The notes: generated by a model from the sequence alone, not told the origin. A stretch of DNA of 64,000 nt from an uncultured Treponema sp. (GCA_934691925.1 CAKUTI010000004.1:1-64000); one strand, 5' to 3'. Shown: positions 7,775 through 17,395, numbered from the stretch's first letter. Made by a program: numbers and translations.

Positions 7775-8998
7775 ATGATAGAAAGAAACACAGGTTTTTC
7801 AAATTTGACTGCGGGCTATCTTTTTCCTGAGGTTGCCCGCCGACGACGTGAATATGCTGCTTCTCACCCGGAGGCAAAAATTATTTCGCTTGGAATCGGA
7901 AACACGACAGAGCCTCTTTCAAAGCACATTGCAAAGGCGATGTCTGACTACGCACTTGGTCTTGCGACTGCGGAAGGATATTCTGGCTATGGAGACGAGC
8001 AGGGAAACACCGCTCTTCGCGCCCGGATTGCGGAAGTTTTCTATAAAGGAATGGCGGATTCTAGCGAGGTTTTCATTTCGGACGGAGCAAAATGCGACAT
8101 AGCGAGAATTCAGACTTTGTTTGGAGACAAGGTGAAAATTGCGGTTCAAGACCCGGCCTATCCTGTTTATGTTGACGGAAGCGTGATTGTTCATGCGGCT
8201 GGAAAAAACAACGGAAACGGCTACGAGGGAATCACTTATCTTCCTTGTACTGAGGAAAACGACTTTTTCCCGGAACTTTCAAAAATCGAAAAGAACACTT
8301 TGATTTACATTTGCTCGCCAAACAATCCGACAGGCGCGACTGCGACAAGAGATCAGCTTTCAAGGCTTGTTGATTTTGCGAACAAAAACGGCTGCATTAT
8401 CATTTATGACGCGGCTTATTTTGCGTTTATCCGCGACGAAAATCTTCCAAAGACAATCTATGAGATTCCGGGCGCTAGAACTTGCGCGATTGAAGTGAAT
8501 TCTTTTTCAAAGCCGGCTGGATTCACAGGAGTCAGATTGGGCTGGTCTGTTGTTCCGAATGAGCTGAAATTTGCTGACGGCTCAAGCGTGAACCGCGACT
8601 GGAACCGCGTTATGACAACACTTTTCAACGGAGCTTCAAACATCGCTCAGGCTGGCGGAATTGCGGCTCTCGACGAGCAAGGCTTGAAAGATATGACTGA
8701 GCAGGTTGATTATTATCTTGAAAACGGAAAATTGATAAAATCGACTTTGGACGGCGAAAATTTCAAGAAAGCTGGAGTTCAGGCGTTCTTCACTGGAAAC
8801 GGACCTTATGTCTGGGCGAAATTTCCGGGCAAAAAAAGCTGGGACGTTTTCGACAAGATTCTTGACGAGTGCCACGTTGTTACAACTCCAGGCTCAGGAT
8901 TCGGACCTTCGGGCGAAAGTTTCATAAGATTCAGCTCTTTCGGCCACCGCAGAGACATTGAGGAAGCGTGCAAGCGGCTTTCAAAGCTGGTTTTGTAG
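7775..8998 (+). CDS. dapL: LL-diaminopimelate aminotransferase
   Basis: 407 residues, the usual DapL length. It is a class I/II PLP aminotransferase; the PLP lysine is K246 in SFSKPAGFTGVRLGW, the form specific to DapL. The N-terminal GNTTEPLSKHIAKAM and the SPNNPTGA loop (181-188) also match. It converts tetrahydrodipicolinate directly to LL-diaminopimelate with glutamate as amino donor, feeding lysine and peptidoglycan synthesis and bypassing the acylase routes. It is monocistronic with a strong terminator. No Shine-Dalgarno sequence is seen; a TAGAAT box ends 9 nt before the ATG. Confidence 0.95.
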   Translation: MIERNTGFSNLTAGYLFPEVARRRREYAASHPEAKIISLGIGNTTEPLSKHIAKAMSDYALGLATAEGYSGYGDEQGNTALRARIAEVFYKGMADSSEVFISDGAKCDIARIQTLFGDKVKIAVQDPAYPVYVDGSVIVHAAGKNNGNGYEGITYLPCTEENDFFPELSKIEKNTLIYICSPNNPTGATATRDQLSRLVDFANKNGCIIIYDAAYFAFIRDENLPKTIYEIPGARTCAIEVNSFSKPAGFTGVRLGWSVVPNELKFADGSSVNRDWNRVMTTLFNGASNIAQAGGIAALDEQGLKDMTEQVDYYLENGKLIKSTLDGENFKKAGVQAFFTGNGPYVWAKFPGKKSWDVFDKILDECHVVTTPGSGFGPSGESFIRFSSFGHRRDIEEACKRLSKLVL

Positions 8999-9020
8999 TT
9001 TTTTGATTTTGATTAAAAAA

Positions 9021-9058
9021 CGGCTTTAAGCTTAATTTTGCTTAAAGCCGTTTTTTTT
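9021..9058 (+). terminator. Strong Rho-independent terminator of dapL
   Basis: CGGCTTTAAGC (9021-9031) pairs perfectly with GCTTAAAGCCG (9040-9050), followed by eight T residues and preceded by A residues. Confidence 0.93.
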
Positions 9059-9062
9059 GCGG

Positions 9063-9139
9063 ATTCCGAATCAAGTTCGGAATGACGTGTTTTTCATAAG
9101 AATGACGGTGGTTTTGTCATGCTGAACTTGTTTCAGCAT
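9063..9139. repeat. Two short dispersed hairpin repeats
   Basis: ATTCCGAA/TTCGGAAT (9063-9083) and ATGCTGAA/TTCAGCAT (9119-9139) are perfect 8-bp inverted repeats flanked by GAC or GTC. A third partial unit (TTCGGAATGACGCG) lies near 9225. The 200-nt gap before 9263 has no coding signal. Confidence 0.6.
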
Positions 9140-9262
9140 CTTTTGATTACGGATTCCAATTTTTGTTATAGATTCCAAAATCGTGGTCTCTGACCACACA
9201 GTTTTCTGCTCGCCTTGAATTCGGAATGACGCGCTTTTTATCACAATTTTGCTGCGCTTTTA

Positions 9263-10459
9263 TTAAAGCGTGCGTTTATAGCCTGCTGTGAATTTTAGAG
9301 ATTCCGGCTTTGAGTCGGCGAATTTCGTCACATTGAACTGCAAAAGCAAATTAAGCTCGCCTTTCATGCAGTCGATTTTTGCGAACGGTGAAATCTTTAT
9401 GTTGCTTGAATCCATAAAATCGTCGTCTCCAAAATCTTTCATGTCTTTGTCCTCAAAGCTGAACGTGTAATGAAGTCCGGCTTTCATGCTAAGATTTTTG
9501 AACGAGAATTTGTTCGAGATGAAAGTCATATTGAATCCAAGCATATCGTCGAGAAGAAGCGTTTTCTTGCATTTTTCCTCAGGAATATTGTAGAACGAAA
9601 AATAGAACCAGCACGGCTCAACGTAAAGCCTCGGCTCAAAAAGAAAATAAAAGTCCCGTACGCTGATTTTGCTTTCCTGGTTCGGTGAACGGATTGGAAG
9701 ATTTTCGAATCCCGCCTGCAAAAAAAGCCCCGAGCCGTCTCTTTCGCCAATCAAGGCGTCGATTCCGGCATGAAGATAAAGTGTGTCAATCAAAAGAACG
9801 ACATCTTCTCCCTGTGCGTTGACCGTGTTCATCGGCGCGCTGATTCCAATCGTGCAGTCAGACGTGAGATATTTGAACGCTGTCCCTAGCCTCAAGTCTC
9901 CGTTAAGCTGCGAAGCCTCGTCTTCATTTTTGTTGTTCTTGTAAATTAAAATTCCGCTTGAAATTGGAAGCGAATTGAATCTGAACGAGTAAGCTCCGCC
10001 GTATCCGTAAAAATCGTAGACATTGCATCCGTTAAGATTCAGATAATTTTCCGTGAGGGGGGAGGAGAAACTTTCAACTCCAAGATTGTGCTTCAAAAAC
10101 GACTGGTTTCCAATCGGCTCGAAAGTTCCAAGAAAAAGGCTGAAAAAATGTGTAACGCCGTAAAATGGCATTATGTAAGTTGCGGAAAGCTCGTCAAAAC
10201 GGAAAATCGATTCGGTTTCTGAAAAAAAATCATCGTAAATGTCGCCTGTCTGAACTGAAAATTCTCCGCGCACAAGAAAATTTGTTCCGAAATTCATCTG
10301 GCCTGCAAAAAATCCGTCGAGATTCATTGACGGGTCAAAACTTCTTGATTTCTGGTTCACAAATTTTGCCGCGATACCTGTTTTTCCTGTGAAAGCCGTT
10401 TCTGCGTAAATTGAAGAAAAAAGCAGCGCACTCGCTAAAATTGCAGTGATTTTTTTCAT
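9263..10459 (-). CDS. Secreted, outer-membrane beta-barrel-like protein
   Basis: 398 residues. A clear signal peptide ends near residue 19 (SSIYA). The mature chain has alternating polar and hydrophobic stretches with many aromatic residues at strand ends and finishes in FTAGYKRTL, the pattern of an outer-membrane barrel. No catalytic motif is visible and the family is not recognised. It lies 101 nt downstream of the OmpA-like gene on the same strand, so it belongs to an envelope gene cluster. The barrel call rests on residue pattern only. Confidence 0.6.
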   Translation of the reverse strand: MKKITAILASALLFSSIYAETAFTGKTGIAAKFVNQKSRSFDPSMNLDGFFAGQMNFGTNFLVRGEFSVQTGDIYDDFFSETESIFRFDELSATYIMPFYGVTHFFSLFLGTFEPIGNQSFLKHNLGVESFSSPLTENYLNLNGCNVYDFYGYGGAYSFRFNSLPISSGILIYKNNKNEDEASQLNGDLRLGTAFKYLTSDCTIGISAPMNTVNAQGEDVVLLIDTLYLHAGIDALIGERDGSGLFLQAGFENLPIRSPNQESKISVRDFYFLFEPRLYVEPCWFYFSFYNIPEEKCKKTLLLDDMLGFNMTFISNKFSFKNLSMKAGLHYTFSFEDKDMKDFGDDDFMDSSNIKISPFAKIDCMKGELNLLLQFNVTKFADSKPESLKFTAGYKRTL

Positions 10460-10560
10460 ATTGTTCTCCGTTTTTGTCTTGAAGTTTCCTTATTTTCCGA
10501 TTTTGATTTTTGCGCTCAATCGCTATTAGCTGCTTGCTAATAATTGCCAGCAAAAAGTTA

Positions 10561-11907
10561 CTAATAACGCTGAATGTAAGTCGCTTTCGGCCGCGCCGTT
10601 ATGATTACGCGCCTGTTCAAAGCTCTTCCTTCCGGCGTTGCGTTTGTCGCGATTGGCTGCGTTCCGCCGTATCCTTTGTAGCTGAAAATTCCGCGCGGAA
10701 GACCTGCTTTCACAAGCTCTTCGATTATCGCCTGCGTTCTCTCGATTGAAAGCCGCATCTGGCCCGCCGGCTTGTTCACGTCGGCGGTGTGTCCTTCAAC
10801 AAGAATTGTGAAAGCGTCATTTTCGTTTATCTTCTTTAAGATTTCAGCGAGATTGTGGACTTTTGGAATTTCAGATTCAAGAAGAACCGCCTGGTCAGCT
10901 ACAAATTTCAAGTCATACAAAAGCTGGATTCCGTTTTCAGAGTCGTGGATAATCGGAACGTCGTCTTTTGTGAGCGCGTACTGCTTGATTTCCCGGAGAA
11001 TCGCATAATATTCCGCCGTCTTTTCAGGAACTGTAACAGTTTTCTGGAGATTTTCGCGGTTAAGAAGAATCACGACTTTTCCTTTTTTCAAAAGCTCGAG
11101 ATTTTCCGGAACTGTGAGAATTTTAAGCGCGTCTTCTCTTGAAATCACCGGGTCAGTTCTGATTTCTCCGTAAACTTCCCGTGCCTGAATTCTAAGCGGG
11201 TCGCGTCCGATTCTGTCCTGATAAAATGACTCGTCGTCGCGCCAGTCGTAGCGAACAAGTCCGTTTTTTTCAACGTTTTCAGGCTCTGCCATGTTCCGCT
11301 CGTAAATCAGGTTCATATCTTTGTCCCAGATTTTCGGGAAAAAGCTTGGCTCGGTTTTGTCTTCAACAAATTCTCCGTGGACTTGGAGTTTTCCTCTCGC
11401 GTCAATGATGATTCCTGTGTAGGCGCGAGAGGCGACAGTTTCAATCGGCTTTGGATTTTTGTAAGGAAAATGATGCCTTATCAAAATCGCCGAAATTTCT
11501 TTTAGATTCAGCGTGTGGACCGTTTTCATCGTCAAAGTTCCGTCCGTGAAAATTCCCGGAGATTTTTTGCCTGCGTCAATCAAGTCTGTGATTTGCTCGA
11601 GCGTTATGCTTCCGTCTAAAACCAAGTCTCCGAGCTGTTTGTCAGAGCTTACGTTTATTGAAAGTAGCTGGTCTTTGATTAGCGCGGGAATTTGCTTTTC
11701 AACAACGCTTGTCGCCGTTTTTTTTCCTGAAGGAATCGTGATTTCCGCTCTATGCGTGTCGAGAAAAATATCAGAGATAAATTCTGATTTTGTCCAGTCG
11801 ATTCTGCTTTCTGATGAAATTATATTTCTGACTGCGAGATTTTCTGCAAATGAAACTGAAGAAAATGCTGCGAAAAAAAATAACGATGAAATAAAAAATC
11901 TTCTCAA
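10561..11907 (-). CDS. Secreted OmpA-family peptidoglycan-binding protein
   Basis: 448 residues from a TTG start preceded by GAGGAAGTGAG. A signal peptide ends near residue 21 (VSFA). The central ~290 residues are unassigned. The C-terminal ~110 residues form an OmpA domain: ILVEGHTADV, RLSIERTQAIIEEL, GYGGTQP and ALNRRVIITA, including the conserved Asp and Arg of the NRRV motif that hold diaminopimelate. It probably anchors the outer membrane or a periplasmic assembly to peptidoglycan. In spirochaetes such proteins often follow a large sensor-like N-terminal region, as seen here. Confidence 0.88.
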   Translation of the reverse strand: MRRFFISSLFFFAAFSSVSFAENLAVRNIISSESRIDWTKSEFISDIFLDTHRAEITIPSGKKTATSVVEKQIPALIKDQLLSINVSSDKQLGDLVLDGSITLEQITDLIDAGKKSPGIFTDGTLTMKTVHTLNLKEISAILIRHHFPYKNPKPIETVASRAYTGIIIDARGKLQVHGEFVEDKTEPSFFPKIWDKDMNLIYERNMAEPENVEKNGLVRYDWRDDESFYQDRIGRDPLRIQAREVYGEIRTDPVISREDALKILTVPENLELLKKGKVVILLNRENLQKTVTVPEKTAEYYAILREIKQYALTKDDVPIIHDSENGIQLLYDLKFVADQAVLLESEIPKVHNLAEILKKINENDAFTILVEGHTADVNKPAGQMRLSIERTQAIIEELVKAGLPRGIFSYKGYGGTQPIATNATPEGRALNRRVIITARPKATYIQRY

Positions 11908-12050
11908 AATCTCACTTCCTCTTTTTAAGTTTCGGCTGATTTTTGAGGAAAATGAAGAGGAATGTGGAAAGAGGAGTAAGGGAAAAGGGACGTGGGATAA
12001 GGGAGTTTATGAATTGAAAGAAATTTTTGGGAGAATGAAGCGAGAAAATG

Positions 12051-12091
12051 CAAAATTAAGAATTATGAATTGTGAATTTTGAATTTTGAAT
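12051..12091. repeat. GAATT heptad tract
   Basis: A run of about 7-nt units (AGAATTAT, GAATTGT, GAATTTT, GAATTTT, GAATC) fills the gap just after the lytic transglycosylase gene. Similar tracts occur at 13388-13422, 14521-14562 and 60300-60335. Confidence 0.7.
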
Positions 12092-12094
12092 CTG

Positions 12095-13390
12095 CTAGAA
12101 GTCTTTTCCGAAAATTTCGTAAAATGTTTCGGAAAGTCCTGACGGAAGGCGGAGCTTGTATCTTTTTCCAGCGAGAAAAATTTTCGGCGGCGTTTTGTCC
12201 TGAACAAGCGAGTTGTTGAGCTTCTTTAGCTCGTCAAAATCGAGCCGAAGTTCTAAGGAAAGTGCGTGCAAATCTATTTGGTTTTCAAGTTCAACGTAGT
12301 CAAAATTGTCGTAGTAAAGCCCGGCGTATTTTGAAATTTCCGGCAAAAAAAGATTGTATCGTTCTGGATGCTCGGAGATTTCTGTGATTGCAATCAGCTT
12401 TGGAATGTAATTTACGCTTTCGTTGCGCAAAAGCCCTTTTTCGGCGATGAACCAAAACGATTTTTCTTCCGCGCTGGCAAGAATTTTCCGCATTGCGCCG
12501 GCTCCGCAGTTGTAGGCGGCAACCGCAATCGCCCAGTCGTTGAACATTTTGTAATTGTCCTGAAGTTTTGAAAGTGCGGCTTTTGTTGAAATCCACGGGT
12601 CGAGCCGCTCGTCAATCCATTCGTTTTTTCTCATAAATGGTGAGATTGAATTTTCCATGAACTGCCACATTCCAAGCGCGCCGCTTCTTGATTTCGCGCT
12701 GATTTTGTATTCGCTTTCCACAACCGGCAAATATTCGAGGGCTTTCGGCATTTTTCGTTTTTCAAGCTCTTTTCTGATGAAAAGCCTGTAATTTTCCGCA
12801 TTCTTTAGAATTTCGCTCAAATTTTCGCTTCCGCGTTTTGTCAGATATTGCGCAATGAATTTTCTGACCTGATTTTGCGCGTATTCGGTTTCTGGAACGG
12901 CGATTCCGCCCGCTTTTTTTATCGTTCTGAATTTTCCGTCGAAAAGTTTTAGAATAAGTTTTGTCTCGTCTTCGTCAATGTAAAAAGGCTCAAGCTCGTC
13001 CGGGTCGATTTTTTCGGTCAAAGATAATGATGACAAATCCTCGTAAAGTTTTTCTGAATAAAAATCAAAATCTGAAAGATTTTTGTCTGGATTTTGATTT
13101 TGGAATTTGGGATTTTGACTTTCCGAATTTGATTCTTGATTTTGTAAAAAGACGTTTTGTGCAAAAACTTTTTTTTCAAATGCGAAAAAAAATGCAAAAA
13201 GTGCAGAAAAGAAAAAAATGCTACGCCAGATTGTAGCGGCGGCGGAGCCGTTGCGGAACGGAGAGAATCGGAGTGAAGCAATACAACCGCGGAAAGCTGG
13301 GCATTGTAAGAGACTTAAACGCGGAGCTTTCGAAAATCGTTTCTGCTTTATAGAATCATCGTCCAAAATATTATCCAGATAGAAAATCAC
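12095..13390 (-). CDS. Membrane-bound lytic transglycosylase (SLT/MltD-like)
   Basis: The catalytic domain lies around residues 210-370: ALEYLPVVESEYKISAKSRS contains the catalytic glutamate in VESEY, followed by GALGMWQFM and VAAYNCGAGAM, all classic SLT motifs. It cleaves peptidoglycan glycan strands in the periplasm. The C-terminal ~60 residues (YVELENQIDLHALSLE onward) look like a LysM-like wall-binding segment. A signal sequence (FFFSALFAFFFAFEKKVFAQ) lies unusually far in, around 58-77, because the upstream ~55 codons coincide with a dispersed repeat (13214-13336). No ATG is in frame there; the start is GTG 13390 or TTG 13366. The true N-terminus is uncertain. Confidence 0.85.
   Translation of the reverse strand: MIFYLDNILDDDSIKQKRFSKAPRLSLLQCPAFRGCIASLRFSPFRNGSAAATIWRSIFFFSALFAFFFAFEKKVFAQNVFLQNQESNSESQNPKFQNQNPDKNLSDFDFYSEKLYEDLSSLSLTEKIDPDELEPFYIDEDETKLILKLFDGKFRTIKKAGGIAVPETEYAQNQVRKFIAQYLTKRGSENLSEILKNAENYRLFIRKELEKRKMPKALEYLPVVESEYKISAKSRSGALGMWQFMENSISPFMRKNEWIDERLDPWISTKAALSKLQDNYKMFNDWAIAVAAYNCGAGAMRKILASAEEKSFWFIAEKGLLRNESVNYIPKLIAITEISEHPERYNLFLPEISKYAGLYYDNFDYVELENQIDLHALSLELRLDFDELKKLNNSLVQDKTPPKIFLAGKRYKLRLPSGLSETFYEIFGKDF
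13214..13336 (-). repeat. Structured dispersed repeat, copy B, overlapping the 5' end of the transglycosylase gene
   Basis: Read on the minus strand it runs from AAAGCTCCGCG through GCCCAGC and CCGCGG to CTGGCGTAGCATT. The ends pair (AATGC/GCATT and CCAG/CTGG) and inner GCGG pairs with CCGC. It is closely similar to the copy at 17396-17526 and is read through by the transglycosylase ORF. Confidence 0.75.
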
Positions 13391-13464
13391 AATTAAGAAT
13401 TAAAAATTATGAATTGTGATTTTTCTGCAGAAAATTGTGTCTCCTGTCGCCGTGCGGCAGCTCA

Positions 13465-14493
13465 TTACAATTTTTCTCCAAAATATATTCCAGCCCATTC
13501 CCAGCGGCCGTGGATTTCGGGGTCGGCTGGAAAGTCGATTTTTCGGAAGTAGAGATACCAGACGTTCACGTAGGATGACCAGCCCCATGTGCGAAGATAA
13601 GCCTCGGTCGGCGTTGATGTGTCGTCGAGTTCTGCGCTGAACCGGATTCTGTTTCCTACCATAAAGTTGTGCATCGAGAAATTTTCGAGCGCGTTTGTAT
13701 CGGACTCGCTTGATTTCCAGCTCATCGCAAAGAAATTCACTTTTGTGCGGTATTTGTCGAGCGAGCGCCAGTCGTAGCGTGAAATTGCGCGTTTTACGGC
13801 TTTTTCGAGCGCGTCAAGGCTTTCAAAAGTCCAGTCCTTTGAAGATTTTGCAAAATTCACCATCTGCCGGGCCTTTGTATAAGCGTCGGAAATTCCTGCA
13901 ATCTGAATTGCGGAGCAGTCCGGCTGTTCAAGGAAAAGCGAATAGGATTTTAAGGCTTCGTCCCATTCGCCTGCATTTTCGTACTCGCGCGCAAGCCGGA
14001 CGTACATTTCCGTGATGCTCACGTTCTGCGGAAAATTGTTTATCAGGCGGTTAAAATACGCAATCCGGTTTTCCGTGCTTTTTGAAATCTGAATCAAATG
14101 CTGTAGGCAAGAAAAATGAAGCGACTTTCCGTTCACGAGCAAGTCGGAATAATTGTTCAAAATCCGCTCGTAGTAATATTCGGCGACCGGCTCTGCCTTG
14201 CTTGAAAGATAGCTGGAAGCGACGAGATAAAGCCAGTACGCGTTGTAAGTGTCGTCAGGATGCGACTCGACCCAGTTTGTGAGAAAAAGAATCATATCGT
14301 CTTGGTTGTCGCCAGAATAATAAAGATTTGCGATTCTGTTTATGACGGCGTATCTTGACTCGTCGAGCAAAGTTTTTTCTTCAAGAATCGATTCAAGTTG
14401 CTCGAGCGTTTTTTGCGTCTGAATTTTGTTTTCGTTTTGGCAGCCAAAAAATAAAAATGCGATGGCGGAAAATGCTGCAATCAAAATTTTCAT
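13465..14493 (-). CDS. TPR-containing lipoprotein of unknown function
   Basis: 342 residues from the ATG at 14493. The signal peptide ends in a lipobox (LFFGC, Cys near residue 17). The body has helical repeats typical of TPR or Sel1-like folds: YNAYWLYLVASSYLSSKAEP, MYVRLAREYENAGEWDEALK. The last ~60 residues (NVWYLYFRKIDFP, GRWEWAGIYFGEKL) are aromatic rich. It is probably a periplasmic or membrane-associated scaffold. It lies just upstream of the transglycosylase gene on the same strand but 75 nt away, with AT-rich repeats between. The family is not recognised beyond the TPR-like pattern. Confidence 0.7.
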   Translation of the reverse strand: MKILIAAFSAIAFLFFGCQNENKIQTQKTLEQLESILEEKTLLDESRYAVINRIANLYYSGDNQDDMILFLTNWVESHPDDTYNAYWLYLVASSYLSSKAEPVAEYYYERILNNYSDLLVNGKSLHFSCLQHLIQISKSTENRIAYFNRLINNFPQNVSITEMYVRLAREYENAGEWDEALKSYSLFLEQPDCSAIQIAGISDAYTKARQMVNFAKSSKDWTFESLDALEKAVKRAISRYDWRSLDKYRTKVNFFAMSWKSSESDTNALENFSMHNFMVGNRIRFSAELDDTSTPTEAYLRTWGWSSYVNVWYLYFRKIDFPADPEIHGRWEWAGIYFGEKL

Positions 14494-14520
14494 ATTGAGA
14501 AAATCTATCATAAAAATCGA

Positions 14521-14562
14521 AAATAGGAAATTGCGAATTGTGAATTGCGAATTGCGAATTAA
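14521..14562. repeat. GAATT heptad tract in a divergent promoter region
   Basis: Near-perfect 7-nt units AATTGCG/AATTGTG are repeated four to five times between the divergent lipoprotein gene (minus) and the membrane protein gene (plus). The repeat phase is visible by eye. Confidence 0.75.
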
Positions 14563-14705
14563 GCTTGCCGCACAGTGCGGGTTTAACTGGCATTACGCCG
14601 TGCAAAAAAGCGACGAGAGAATTGCCTGTTTTGCATCAAGTTTTCGCTGGAAATTTTCGTAAAATTCGGTTATCCTATCTTGATATTTTCTTTGTCGAGG
14701 CTGAA

Positions 14706-15308
14706 ATGAAAAAACTGACTGTTCCTGCGCTGAACATTCTTCTTGCCGTCGGAGTCTTCCTGATTCTTGCGGGACTTTTTTTGATTTCATATTTTTCTTC
14801 TGATTTTATCGAAAAAATTCCTGTTTTCAGCCTTTCTGTAATGTTTTTCGGCGCGCTGATTTTTTACATCACGCTTGTCTGGCTAAAATGGGCTTCGGCT
14901 TTTTTCGCGGGGCTTTACGTTTTCGCTTGCGGTCTTCTTTTCACGTTCATCGATTTTAATGTTGTCGAGTCGGGGCTGGGGTTGCTCTGGCCGCTTTTTT
15001 CGGTTTTTGGCGGAATTTGCCTTATTTTAACCTGCATTTTCAAGCACAGAAAAATCCGAGGAGTTTATCTTTTTCCGTCTGTGATTCTTGTTTCGCTTGG
15101 AGTTCTTTTTCTTCTATTCACGTTCGATGTGATTCATTTTTCATTCGTCAGCTTTTTTTCAAAATGGTTTCCGGCGATTCTGATTTTTCTTGGCGCAATG
15201 CTCGTCGGGATTTTTATCTATCAGCAAAATTCAAAAGGTTTTTTCCCTTACGACAAGGACGAGCTTTCTGATTCCACGGATGACAGCGACATTCTTTCTG
15301 GAGACTGA
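14706..15308 (+). CDS. Polytopic membrane protein of unknown function
   Basis: 200 residues from the ATG at 14706, chosen because GAGG lies 5 nt upstream; the reading frame is open further back without a better start. Six or so hydrophobic spans occupy residues 5-180, ending in an acidic cytoplasmic tail (DKDELSDSTDDSDILSGD). The spacing resembles small DUF-type integral membrane proteins with paired helices. No catalytic residues stand out. The next gene starts 25 nt downstream, so the two are probably co-transcribed. Confidence 0.75.
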   Translation: MKKLTVPALNILLAVGVFLILAGLFLISYFSSDFIEKIPVFSLSVMFFGALIFYITLVWLKWASAFFAGLYVFACGLLFTFIDFNVVESGLGLLWPLFSVFGGICLILTCIFKHRKIRGVYLFPSVILVSLGVLFLLFTFDVIHFSFVSFFSKWFPAILIFLGAMLVGIFIYQQNSKGFFPYDKDELSDSTDDSDILSGD

Positions 15309-15333
15309 AAAGCGGCGCGAACGGTAAAAGCAG

Positions 15334-17256
15334 ATGAAGTCCTTTTGGAGAAAAATAATTTTTGTTCAGATTGTTTTTTTGATTTTTCTCGAGCCTGTTT
15401 TTTCAAAAAGGAAAAAATCCGAAAATCCGCCGTCTGAAAATGAAATATTGCAAACTCAGATTGAAAACGTGGAAAATTCTGAATCTGGGCTTGATTCTGA
15501 TTCTTCGGAAAAATCGAAAGATTTTGAAAATGCTGAAATTTCTGAAAATCTTGAAGACGATGAAAATTCTGACGGAAATCTTGAAAATGGCGAAAGCCAA
15601 AATCCCGGCTCTTCTGAAAATTTTGTTTCTGAGACAACAAGGCTCGCTCCGCCTGCAAAAAAGGACAAGTCATTTTTCGCTTCTGTCTTGCCTGAAATTT
15701 TAAGCGAGGTTTACAACGGCTCTTCTGAATCTTTAAAAGCCGCAGCTTCTTCGCTAAAGCGCGCGGAAGAATCTTCTTTGCCTGAAAAAATCCTTTTGAG
15801 CGTTTCTGTCTCGATGATGAAAATCTTATGGCCGTCTGTCAATTTTGATGAGAATCCGATTGAAGTTTCAGAAGATAATTCTTATACATCCGCAGTGAAT
15901 TCGGCAAAAAACGGAATGTACGATTTCAACACTGGAAATTCCGATTTTTTGACCTGCGCGCTTCCGTCTCTTGTTCTAGCAGTTTCGGACAGCCGCTCTG
16001 ATTATTATTCTGAATCCGAGCAGAATCTGAAAACTTGCCTTTCTGAAAAGCCCGCTTCCGTTTTTGTGAATTATCTTTACGCGCTTCTTTGCAGGCGGCA
16101 AAAACGCTACGCTGAGGCTCTCGAGCATTTGAAGACCGCCGAGGAGAATTCTCCTGAAAGCGAGGAGATTATGTACGCGCTTTCAGAAGTTTATTTTGAG
16201 ATGAAAAATTATTCCGACGCAGAAATTCTTTCTGAATCATTGCTTGAAAAAAATCCTTCAAACAGAAATTATCTGAAACTTTGCGCAAACACTTCCTTTG
16301 CAAACGGAAAACTTGAAAAAGCCGAGCAGTACGTGAACCGCGTTCTTCAGACCGAGCCTGGAAACAGCGCGTTCATGCTTTTCAGAACGAAAATTCTCGT
16401 TGCAAGAAAGGAATATATCCGCGCGGCTTCTCTTTTGGACGCTTATTCAAGAATCGACTCTTCCTCACGCGACTATCTTTTCTTGCGTTTTACAGTCCAA
16501 AAGGAATGGAACAAGAATATAACCGCTGCGACTTCGACAATTCAAAAAGCACTCGAGCTTTATCCTGACGACGACGAAATCGTTCTAGCGGCTGCGGACT
16601 TGGCTTCTGAAAACAACGAGAGCATTAACGGCTGGTCGGGCGAGGAGCTTGCTTCCCAAATTCTTGAAAAAGACCCGGAAAATTACGAGGCGCGGAAAAT
16701 CAAGATAAAGTCGATGATGCAGTCTGAAAACTGGGGCGCGGCTTATTCTGAAAGCTCCAAGCTGCTAAAAAATCCTGCCGTGGCTTCTTCTGCTTCCAGC
16801 GGAAACGACGCAGTTTTTACGCACGTTAAAATCTGTCTTGAAGCCGGCAAAAAAAACGAGGCATGGAAAATCGCTTCCGAGCTTTACTCAAAAAATCCTG
16901 CCGACGAAAACGTCCTCCAGTGCTATATCGAAGTTCTCGTCTCAACCTTGCGGAAAAGCGAGGCTTCAAAAATAATCGGCCAGCTTTTGCCTTCGGCTTC
17001 GTCAAAAATGAAAAGTTTCCTCTATTATGAGAAAAGCTATCTTTCAGTTTCCGAGTCAGACATTCTTTCCGACCTCCGCTCGAGCCTTACAGCAAATCCT
17101 CGCAACAAGGACGCGCTTTTAAGGCTTTATGAAATTTATTTCAGCAAAAAAGAATACCGAAAAGCCCAATATTATCTAAAGCAGGTTGTTTCAATCTCGC
17201 CGAAAGACGAAAAACTGCTTGAGCTTAACCGTCAGCTCGAAAGCCTGATCAGATAG
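15334..17256 (+). CDS. Secreted TPR-repeat protein
   Basis: 640 residues. A signal peptide or N-terminal anchor (FVQIVFLIFLEPVFSK) is followed by ~90 residues of acidic, Ser/Glu/Asn-rich low complexity. From about residue 230 to the end there are consecutive TPR units, for example FVNYLYALLCRRQKRYAEAL, PENYEARKIKIKSM and AQYYLKQVVSISPKDEKL. Such proteins are scaffolds for envelope complexes; the partner is unknown. The Shine-Dalgarno sequence is weak, suggesting coupling to the membrane protein gene just upstream. The N-terminal low-complexity tract has the same flavour as that of the FlcA-like protein at 26004. Confidence 0.78.
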   Translation: MKSFWRKIIFVQIVFLIFLEPVFSKRKKSENPPSENEILQTQIENVENSESGLDSDSSEKSKDFENAEISENLEDDENSDGNLENGESQNPGSSENFVSETTRLAPPAKKDKSFFASVLPEILSEVYNGSSESLKAAASSLKRAEESSLPEKILLSVSVSMMKILWPSVNFDENPIEVSEDNSYTSAVNSAKNGMYDFNTGNSDFLTCALPSLVLAVSDSRSDYYSESEQNLKTCLSEKPASVFVNYLYALLCRRQKRYAEALEHLKTAEENSPESEEIMYALSEVYFEMKNYSDAEILSESLLEKNPSNRNYLKLCANTSFANGKLEKAEQYVNRVLQTEPGNSAFMLFRTKILVARKEYIRAASLLDAYSRIDSSSRDYLFLRFTVQKEWNKNITAATSTIQKALELYPDDDEIVLAAADLASENNESINGWSGEELASQILEKDPENYEARKIKIKSMMQSENWGAAYSESSKLLKNPAVASSASSGNDAVFTHVKICLEAGKKNEAWKIASELYSKNPADENVLQCYIEVLVSTLRKSEASKIIGQLLPSASSKMKSFLYYEKSYLSVSESDILSDLRSSLTANPRNKDALLRLYEIYFSKKEYRKAQYYLKQVVSISPKDEKLLELNRQLESLIR

Positions 17257-17395
17257 TTTCAAAAACGAAAAGTCAAACCGCCGTTTTAATTTTAATGAAT
17301 ATAAAATTGCCGTTTTTTAATTTTAGTGAATGCCATTTCGCAAAATTTTTTATTTTTCAGGACGGACTTTTTTCTTGAGCATCCAATGTTTTCTA

